Shown here: piece by piece, positions 47,385 to 53,004 of the stretch | How the letters are laid out: the number at the start of each line of letters is the position of its first letter | How positions within the stretch are numbered: position 1 is the first letter of the stretch | Assembly (NCBI GenBank): GCA_029553375.1 | Contig: JAKPCH010000095.1 | Location: 49,491-113,490, forward strand | DNA: 64,000 bases | Source: Deltaproteobacteria bacterium | GTDB lineage: Bacteria > Desulfobacterota > Syntrophia > Syntrophales > UBA8958 | Direction of reading: 5' to 3' | Notes under the pieces: generated by a model | The model's input: the letters and a program-made list of their open reading frames with translations, nothing else | Database searches by the model: none | What the model was told of the DNA's origin: nothing | Translations under genes and position numbers: made by a program

Positions 47385-48551
47385 ATGAGAGACGTTCTGA
47401 ACAGATTCGTCGCCTACTTCCACCAGCCCTTCGTTCAGGTCGCATCCTTCACCCTCCTCGTCGTGCTGTTGAGCTCCTCGTTGGTCTTCTATTTCGAGCA
47501 TGTTCACGGATCGGCCAATATCAACTCCCTCTGGGACGGCGTGTGGTGGTCCATCGTGACCATGGGGACGGTGGGCTACGGCGACAAATACCCCCTGACG
47601 GTCGGGGGGCGTATCGTAGGTATTCTATTGATTTTTTGCGGTGTGGGACTTATGTCTCTCTTCACGGCCACCGTCGCCTCGGCTTTCGTCGAGAGGCGCA
47701 TGAGGGAAGGAAGGGGATTGGAGGCGATCAAGGTGAGAGATCATGTCGTGATCTGCGGGTGGAACAATCACACGGAAGAGGTCCTCCAGGGACTGACGAT
47801 GAGGGGGACGGAAACCCGCACTTTCATCGTTCTCGTCAATGAACTCCCGTCCGACGACCTGGAGGCCCTGCGCCTGAAGTACGGGGGGACAAGGTTAAGG
47901 TTCCTGAGGGGCGATTTTACCCACGAAGAGGTGCTGATGAAGGCGAACATCGCCAAGGCCGCCGCCGTCGTCATCATGGCCGACCTGTCGGGGGATCACC
48001 CCCGCGACCGGCTCGACCAGCGGACCACCCTGGCCGCCCTGACGGTCAAATCCCTGGCACCCACCGTGAGGACCGTCGCCGAGCTCATCGATTCCCAAAA
48101 CGTGCCCCACCTCAGGAGGGCCAACGTGGAGGAGATCATCGTCCGCGGGGAATACGTGGCCTCCCTCTTGGCGGGTTCGGTGAATTCCCCGGGCCTCACC
48201 AGGGTCGTGTCGAACATCATGGGCAGCGGCGCCAAAAACAGCTTCCGGAGGGTCCCCATACCGGCCGATTACGTGGGTCGCCCCGCCCGGGATCTGATCG
48301 GCCATTTCCGCAAGGAGAACGCCCTCTTCATCGGTATCCTGAAAGAAAGGAAGGCCATGAAACTGGAGGATATCCTCACGGACGACACCTCCGTCATCGA
48401 TCGGTTCATCAGGGAGAGGCTCCGGGAGGCCAAGCGGGAATTCGTCGTCGAGAAGGACACGATGCAGGCCATCGTGAACCCCGACGACGATTATCTCGTC
48501 CAGGCGGAAGACGCGGCGATCATCATCGCCCGCGTCCCCTCCGCCAAGTGA
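47385..48551 (+). CDS. Potassium channel with RCK (TrkA-N/TrkA-C) domains
   Basis: A two-membrane-segment K+ channel with selectivity filter TVGYGD at residues 62-67, followed by a cytosolic RCK/TrkA-N domain (VVICGWNNHTEEVLQGL), a helical linker and a C-terminal part resembling TrkA-C (YVGRPARDLIGHF... LVQAEDAAIIIARV). The layout matches MthK/Kch-type ligand-gated channels. The next gene, a cyclic-nucleotide-binding protein, starts within its stop codon (GTGA), suggesting linked function; an EBP follows. The gating ligand is unknown: Ca2+, nucleotides or c-di-AMP are possible. Confidence 0.9.
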   Translation: MRDVLNRFVAYFHQPFVQVASFTLLVVLLSSSLVFYFEHVHGSANINSLWDGVWWSIVTMGTVGYGDKYPLTVGGRIVGILLIFCGVGLMSLFTATVASAFVERRMREGRGLEAIKVRDHVVICGWNNHTEEVLQGLTMRGTETRTFIVLVNELPSDDLEALRLKYGGTRLRFLRGDFTHEEVLMKANIAKAAAVVIMADLSGDHPRDRLDQRTTLAALTVKSLAPTVRTVAELIDSQNVPHLRRANVEEIIVRGEYVASLLAGSVNSPGLTRVVSNIMGSGAKNSFRRVPIPADYVGRPARDLIGHFRKENALFIGILKERKAMKLEDILTDDTSVIDRFIRERLREAKREFVVEKDTMQAIVNPDDDYLVQAEDAAIIIARVPSAK

Positions 48552-49072
48552 GGCGGTCGGGCATGGAAGCGGCGTCCATCGTCCTTAAGAAATCGGAGGT
48601 CTTCAAGAACCTGGAGGCCGAACAGATCCTCAAACTCCTCGCCATCTGTCGGCAGGTCACCTTTCCGGCCGGCAGGGACATACTGGTGGAAGGCGAGGTC
48701 GGTGACACCATGTACATCATGATGGAGGGGACCGTCGAGATCATCAAACGCTTGGTCATCACGGATGACGAGGGAAACGACGACGGAAGGAACAAGGTCT
48801 TCACCCGGCTTGACGCCTCGACCCACGCCGTCTTCGGGGAGATGGCCCTCCTCGAATCGCAGCGCCGAACGGCCACCGTGAGGGCGGTTACGGACTGCGT
48901 CCTCTTCGAGATCCGGAAAGACGATTTCCTGCGTCTGGCCGAGGAGGACAACCTCATAGGTTATCGGGTGGCATTCAATCTCGCCAGGATCGTCAGCGCC
49001 CGCCTGCGCAAAGCCGATGAGGAAACGGTAAAATTGACGACCGCCCTGAGCATCATTCTGAAAGAGATCTGA
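48548..49072 (+). CDS. Cyclic-nucleotide-binding domain protein
   Basis: A 174-residue single cNMP-binding domain without a DNA-binding helix-turn-helix. The phosphate-binding cassette is FGEMALLESQRRTATV, which keeps the Glu and Arg needed to hold cAMP or cGMP, though the domain could be protein-binding only. A GTG start overlaps the channel stop; ATG 48563 is the alternative. It ends just before the sigma-54 activator, so the three genes probably form one operon. Confidence 0.84.
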   Translation: MRRSGMEAASIVLKKSEVFKNLEAEQILKLLAICRQVTFPAGRDILVEGEVGDTMYIMMEGTVEIIKRLVITDDEGNDDGRNKVFTRLDASTHAVFGEMALLESQRRTATVRAVTDCVLFEIRKDDFLRLAEEDNLIGYRVAFNLARIVSARLRKADEETVKLTTALSIILKEI

Positions 49073-49075
49073 GCC

Positions 49076-51178
49076 GTGCTCTTCACCCTCCTCGATAAGG
49101 ACAGGCTCCTGGACAGCATCTTTCGCGTCAGTCCCCTCTTGACGACGGAGGCGAATCTTTCTGAGATCCTCTCCAAGATCCTGGACGAATTGATCTACAC
49201 CTTGGGGTTCGATCGGGGGGTGATCCGTCTCTTCGACCCGTCCCGGCGCTTTCTGGAGACCCAGGTGGTGAAGAACTATGCCCCCGAGGACGAGGAGAGG
49301 GCCTTCGCCATCGCCCTCGACATGGAAAGCCACGACTGTCTCGCCACCAAGGTGGCGGGGAGCGGCGAGCTGATCGCGGTGGAGAAAGCCGCTTCGGACC
49401 CGCGTATCACGGCCACGGACCGCATGTTGACCCGTCTCGTCGACCGGGGCTCCATCATCTGCGCCCCCCTGAAGATCGGCGAGGAGGTGATAGGGACCAT
49501 CGCGGCATGGCGGGACGAGGAAACGGCCTTCTATCCCGAGGAGATCAGCCTCTTTCAGGCCTTCGCGAGTCAGATGAGCATCATCATCCATAACGCCAGG
49601 CTCTTCGAGGCGGACAAGGAGAAGATTAGGCAACTGATGGTCCTTCAGGAGGCGGTGACGGAACTAAACCTCCATCCCACCCTGGACAACCGCATCCCCG
49701 AGATCATCTTCAAAAGCGCCATGGAGATCGCCAGGGCCGAGCGGGCGCTGGTTTACTTTTGGGACGTCGAGAGGGACCGCTGTCTGATCAACGACGGGCG
49801 GGAGCTTGTGATGGAAGGGAAGGCGGCCTGCGACGAGAAGATCGGGGGGACCATCATCACCAGGGCCATCGAGGAGAACACCGTCGTGGCGGCCGACGGT
49901 GCAAAGGGGACGAAACCCCTGTTCGAGGGTTTCCCTTCCGAGATCGCCATCCCCATCATGATCAAGGACAAGTTCAAGGGGGCCCTCTACCTGGCGAAGA
50001 GGAAGGGGGGGTACACACAGGACCAGATCAACGTCCTCGACATATTGGTCAAGAACGCCGCCACGGCCTATGACAACGCCATCATGAACTCCCTTCTCCA
50101 AATGGAGGCCGAGTCCCTCAAGACGGAGGTGGAGAAACTCAAGGAGCGGGAAAGCGAGCTGCTGGGGTTTCACGACATCCTGGGCCGGTCCCGCAAGATG
50201 ATCGAGATCTTTCACGTCATCGCCGACGTGGCGGATCACAACACCAACGTCCTCATTCAGGGGGAGAGCGGAACGGGGAAAGAGCTCATCGCCAGGGCGA
50301 TTCACCGCCACAGCTCGCGGGCCGCAAAACCCTTCGTGGACGTCAACTGCGCCGCCATTCCCCCCACCCTCCTGGAGAGCGAACTTTTCGGTTACGAGGC
50401 GGGCGCCTTCACGGACGCGCGGAAGCGGAAGGTAGGCCTCCTGGAATACGCCAACGGCGGGACGATGCTCCTCGACGAGATCGGCGAGATGAACATCCAG
50501 CTCCAGGCCAAATTCCTGCGTATGTTGGAAGACGGCCATATCCGGCGTCTCGGGGGCACGGAGAACATCCCGGTGGACGTGAGGTTCATCTTTTCCACCA
50601 ACCGCGATCTCGCGGAGATGGTCAGAAGGGGGGGCTTCCGGGAGGATCTATTTTACCGAATCCGCGTCGTACCGATCATGATCCCGCCCCTGAGGGAGAG
50701 ACCAGACGACGTGATGCTCCTAGCCGAGCATTTCCTCAGGGAGTTCAACAAAAAGTTCAGCAAAAAAGTCCGGGGTTTCAACAGGGAGGCGGAGGAGATC
50801 CTCAAGGCCTACCCCTGGCCGGGCAATGTGCGGGAACTGAGGAACATCATCGAACGGGTCATGATCCTCAAGAGCGTCGGCCATTGGATCACCCCCGAGG
50901 ACCTCCCCGCCGAGGTCACCCAGGGGGGCCGGGGAGGGACGGACATCAAGATGGAACCCCTCCTGCAGCAACTCCCCCTCGACGGTATCGATTACGAGAG
51001 GGTGATCAACAAGATCGTCACGGATCTGAAGGGCCGCCTCCTGGACAACGCCCTCCAGAGGGCCCGGGGCAACAAGTCGGAAGCGGCGAAACGTCTCGGC
51101 ATCTCGCGTTTCAAGTTCATCAGGGAACAGAAGAAACTCAACCATCGTCACACCCCCGGCGCCTCGCTCGATGTGTGA
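49076..51178 (+). CDS. GAF-domain sigma-54-dependent transcriptional activator
   Basis: A 700-residue enhancer-binding protein. Two GAF-like sensor domains (about 20-175 and 190-335), a coiled linker, then an AAA+ domain with Walker A GESGTGKE at 396-403 and Walker B GTMLLDEIGEM. The sigma-54-contact loop reads GAFTDA (443-448) in place of GAFTGA. A Fis-type helix-turn-helix (NKSEAAKRLGISRFKF) is at the C terminus. The start is GTG with no strong Shine-Dalgarno. Three 17-bp dyads and a -24/-12 promoter lie just downstream, the likely targets. The signal is unknown; GAF domains bind small molecules or NO-type ligands. Confidence 0.92.
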   Translation: MLFTLLDKDRLLDSIFRVSPLLTTEANLSEILSKILDELIYTLGFDRGVIRLFDPSRRFLETQVVKNYAPEDEERAFAIALDMESHDCLATKVAGSGELIAVEKAASDPRITATDRMLTRLVDRGSIICAPLKIGEEVIGTIAAWRDEETAFYPEEISLFQAFASQMSIIIHNARLFEADKEKIRQLMVLQEAVTELNLHPTLDNRIPEIIFKSAMEIARAERALVYFWDVERDRCLINDGRELVMEGKAACDEKIGGTIITRAIEENTVVAADGAKGTKPLFEGFPSEIAIPIMIKDKFKGALYLAKRKGGYTQDQINVLDILVKNAATAYDNAIMNSLLQMEAESLKTEVEKLKERESELLGFHDILGRSRKMIEIFHVIADVADHNTNVLIQGESGTGKELIARAIHRHSSRAAKPFVDVNCAAIPPTLLESELFGYEAGAFTDARKRKVGLLEYANGGTMLLDEIGEMNIQLQAKFLRMLEDGHIRRLGGTENIPVDVRFIFSTNRDLAEMVRRGGFREDLFYRIRVVPIMIPPLRERPDDVMLLAEHFLREFNKKFSKKVRGFNREAEEILKAYPWPGNVRELRNIIERVMILKSVGHWITPEDLPAEVTQGGRGGTDIKMEPLLQQLPLDGIDYERVINKIVTDLKGRLLDNALQRARGNKSEAAKRLGISRFKFIREQKKLNHRHTPGASLDV

Positions 51179-51188
51179 TCTCCGCACA
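51172..51188. promoter_or_regulatory. Dyad A (candidate activator-binding site)
   Basis: TGTGTGATCTCCGCACA, a 17-bp imperfect dyad of form TGTG(C/T)G-N5-CGCACA. It overlaps the stop codon of the activator gene. Its start is 20 bp from dyad B, about two helical turns. Confidence 0.6.
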
Positions 51189-51191
51189 CCA

Positions 51192-51208
51192 TGTGCGGAT
51201 TTAGCACA
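51192..51208. promoter_or_regulatory. Dyad B (candidate activator-binding site)
   Basis: TGTGCGGATTTAGCACA. Half sites TGTGC and GCACA are perfect inverted repeats. It shares 14 of 17 bases with dyad C. Confidence 0.65.
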
Positions 51209-51259
51209 ACCTTCAATCGCCCATGAACAGCACCCTGCATCCCTGTCCAGGGGATATGG

Positions 51260-51276
51260 TGTGCGTATATCGCACA
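51260..51276. promoter_or_regulatory. Dyad C (candidate activator-binding site)
   Basis: TGTGCGTATATCGCACA, with perfect 6-bp arms TGTGCG/CGCACA. It lies about 130 bp upstream of the -24/-12 promoter. Confidence 0.65.
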
Positions 51277-51402
51277 TAAATCGGGGGAGAGAGAGGGTCT
51301 CAGGTATGCCCCGTTTGGTCCCACTGTTTGCGGGCGGGCGGGAAGGCCCTTGTGGCTTGGTGATCGAGATCTCGTCCCTTGACGGTGACGGTAGTCCGTC
51401 TT

Positions 51403-51419
51403 TTGGCACGATGTTTGTA
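51403..51419 (+). promoter_or_regulatory. Sigma-54 (-24/-12) promoter
   Basis: TTGGCACGATGTTTGTA matches the sigma-54 consensus YTGGCACGNNNNTTGCW at every defined position but one (GT for GC at -12). Predicted +1 is near 51430. It lies downstream of the three dyads at a normal enhancer distance. Confidence 0.65.
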
Positions 51420-51449
51420 TATGTAAATGGGCGAAGGAGAAAACCTCCG

Positions 51450-51632
51450 ATGGCTGAGGAGGCGAAAAACAGGGGAGCAACCCCCCGGACAAAGAGAACG
51501 GGCGGCTCCTCAGGCGCGGAAAAGGAATTTTTCCTTTCCCTCGACAGTCCGGTCGATGGTGAGCGGGAAGAGAAAGGCGGAGACGGGGCGAGGAGAATCC
51601 CGGATCCCCTTCGAGATAGATCCCTTGAGTAA
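51450..51632 (+). CDS. Possible 60-residue small protein
   Basis: ATG 51450 has AAGGAG at 51434-51439, ten bases upstream, and lies about 20 bases after the predicted sigma-54 start. The product is hydrophilic and charged (starts MAEEAKNRGATPRTKRTG), with no domain I know. Its third-position GC looks lower than in neighbouring genes, so coding is uncertain. The Shine-Dalgarno can pair with CTCC just downstream (GGAG-AAAAC-CTCC), which could hide it. The longer track ORF 51171 starts upstream of the promoter and is unlikely. Confidence 0.3.
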   Translation: MAEEAKNRGATPRTKRTGGSSGAEKEFFLSLDSPVDGEREEKGGDGARRIPDPLRDRSLE

Positions 51633-51640
51633 TTAATGCC

Positions 51641-51674
51641 GGCGGGTGGTTTTATTCCCTCCTTTCCACCCGCC
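51641..51674 (+). other. Hairpin 1 (GGCGGGTGG stem, pyrimidine loop)
   Basis: A perfect 9-bp stem GGCGGGTGG/CCACCCGCC with a 16-nt loop containing CCCTCCTTT. It starts eight bases after the small ORF stop. No strong T run follows, so it is not a plain terminator. Confidence 0.7.
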
Positions 51675-51694
51675 GCCCCCCTTTGACTGCGGGC

Positions 51695-51730
51695 CTGAAA
51701 GGGAGAGACGGACAAAGCCCTTTCAGTTTT
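51695..51730 (+). terminator. Hairpin 2, terminator-like
   Basis: Perfect 9-bp stem CTGAAAGGG/CCCTTTCAG, 14-nt loop, then TTTTA. It could cause partial termination between the two homologous hairpins. Its 5' arm GAAAGG can also pair with CCTTTC in either pyrimidine loop. Confidence 0.6.
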
Positions 51731-51735
51731 ATATA

Positions 51736-51778
51736 GGCGGATGGTTTCGGTTCCCTCCTTTCCCATCCGCCTTTTTTT
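51736..51778 (+). terminator. Hairpin 3, Rho-independent terminator
   Basis: Perfect 9-bp stem GGCGGATGG/CCATCCGCC with an 18-nt loop containing CCCTCCTTT, followed by seven T residues. Related to hairpin 1 by a compensatory G-C to A-T change. The T run overlaps the stop of ychF on the other strand. Confidence 0.85.
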
Positions 51779-52871
51779 ATACGTTGAACCTGAACAGGGC
51801 GATGTCCCCGTCCTTGATCTCGTAATCCTTCCCCTCGGACCGTATCAGGCCTTTTTCCTTGGCCTGTGCCATTCCCCCCGCCGCCATGAATTCGTCGAAA
51901 TGGATGATCTCGGCCCTGATGAAACCCCTCTCCATGTCGCTGTGGATCTTTCCCGCCGCCTGGGGGGCCCGGGTGCCCCGGGGGATGGTCCAGGCCCGCA
52001 GTTCCGGCCCGACGGTGGTGTAGAAGGTGATGAGGTCCAAGAGGGAATAACCTTCCCGGATGAGTTTGACGAGCCCCGACTCCTCCAGACCCAGGTCTTC
52101 CAGGAAGGCCTGGCGTTCCTCCGGGTCGAGTTCGGCCATCTCCGCCTCCAGGTCGCCGCAGATGACCACCATGCCTGCCCCGTCCCGTGCGGCGACTTGA
52201 CGGACCTTTTCGATGTAGGTCCCTCCCCCCCTTAGTTCTTTCTCGCTCACGTTGGCGACGTACAGGACCTTTTTGGCCGTCAGGAGATGGAGGTCCTTGA
52301 GGGCCTCCCCGGCCTCTCCGCCGAGGGACAGGGTGTAGGCCGGCAAACCCCGGCCGAGGGCGTCTTTCAGGGCGGCGTAGACCTCGAGGCTCTTGGCGGC
52401 GGCCCGGTCGCCGGCCTTGGCGGCCTTCTCCGTCTTCGCGATCCGCCTCTCCAGGGTCTCCAGGTCCGCCAGGAGGAGCTCCGTCTTGACGATCTCGATA
52501 TCCCGGGCCGGGTCGATGGTCCCGTCCATGTGGACCACGTCTGGATTGTCGAAGCAGCGCACGATATGGACCACCGCGTCCACCTCGCGGATGTGCCCGA
52601 GAAACTTGTTCCCCAGGCCTTCGCCGCGGCTCGCCCCCTTGACGAGGCCGGCGATGTCGAGGAATTCCATGACCGTCGGTGTGACCCGCTGGGGCTTGAC
52701 CCTTTGGGCGATGAGTTCCAGGCGCCTGTCGGGGACGGCCACGACGCCCACGTTCGGTTCGATGGTGCAGAAGGGATAGTTGGCGACGGCCGCGCCCGCC
52801 GCCGTCAGGGCGTTGAAGATGGTGGATTTACCCACGTTGGGGAGACCGATGATACCGCAGCGGAAGCCCAT
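51777..52871 (-). CDS. ychF: Redox-regulated ATPase YchF (Obg family)
   Basis: YchF is a ribosome-associated Obg-family P-loop protein that prefers ATP to GTP. The N terminus FRCGIIGLPNVGKSTIFNALT holds the P loop, followed by DIAGLVKGASRGEGLGNKFLGHIREVD and the altered base-specificity motif NVSE where GTPases have NKXD. The C-terminal TGS-like domain ends GKDYEIKDGDIALFRFNV, the family hallmark. At 364 residues it is complete. It has its own TTGACA promoter and is separated from hppA by a terminator. Confidence 0.95.
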   Translation of the reverse strand: MGFRCGIIGLPNVGKSTIFNALTAAGAAVANYPFCTIEPNVGVVAVPDRRLELIAQRVKPQRVTPTVMEFLDIAGLVKGASRGEGLGNKFLGHIREVDAVVHIVRCFDNPDVVHMDGTIDPARDIEIVKTELLLADLETLERRIAKTEKAAKAGDRAAAKSLEVYAALKDALGRGLPAYTLSLGGEAGEALKDLHLLTAKKVLYVANVSEKELRGGGTYIEKVRQVAARDGAGMVVICGDLEAEMAELDPEERQAFLEDLGLEESGLVKLIREGYSLLDLITFYTTVGPELRAWTIPRGTRAPQAAGKIHSDMERGFIRAEIIHFDEFMAAGGMAQAKEKGLIRSEGKDYEIKDGDIALFRFNV

Positions 52872-52906
52872 GGACGACCTTCCTTTCCGGCTGTTCCGTG
52901 AAGGGG

Positions 52907-52935
52907 AGGGTAGTTTTTTCCCCCCGCCCTGTCAA
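52907..52935 (-). promoter_or_regulatory. Putative sigma-70 promoter for ychF
   Basis: On the minus strand TTGACA, 17 bases, TACCCT; leader about 29 bases with a GGAAGG ribosome-binding site before the ATG. Confidence 0.5.
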
Positions 52936-52941
52936 GGAAAC

Positions 52942-52969
52942 AAAAAAGGGCGCCCCCCAGGGGGCGCCC
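52942..52969 (-). terminator. Rho-independent terminator of the hppA operon
   Basis: On the minus strand GGGCGCCCCC/GGGGGCGCCC with a 2-nt loop, followed by six T residues, 36 bases after the hppA stop. Confidence 0.85.
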
Positions 52970-53004
52970 CGTTGTTCATGGTTTCTTGCTCAGGTTCCTT
53001 TTGA

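Larger units (their letters stand above)
51430..51778 (+). ncRNA. Candidate sigma-54-driven small transcript with anti-SD-like hairpin loops
   Basis: From the predicted sigma-54 start to the final terminator is about 350 nt. The transcript would hold a Shine-Dalgarno and 60-codon ORF, then hairpin 1, hairpin 2 and the terminator hairpin 3. Hairpins 1 and 3 are homologous, with an identical 13-nt loop TTCCCTCCTTTCC. It may act as an RNA, as a small mRNA, or both. Confidence 0.45.

Noticed and set aside
51171-51632. 153-codon ORF starting inside the activator stop region
   Set aside because: It would begin before the dyads and the sigma-54 promoter. Only its last 60 codons have a ribosome-binding site and lie after the predicted transcript start.
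51427-51636. 69-codon ORF overlapping the small ORF in another frame
   Set aside because: Its ATG lies at or before the predicted start site and has no Shine-Dalgarno; the protein is Arg/Pro-rich as in shadow frames.
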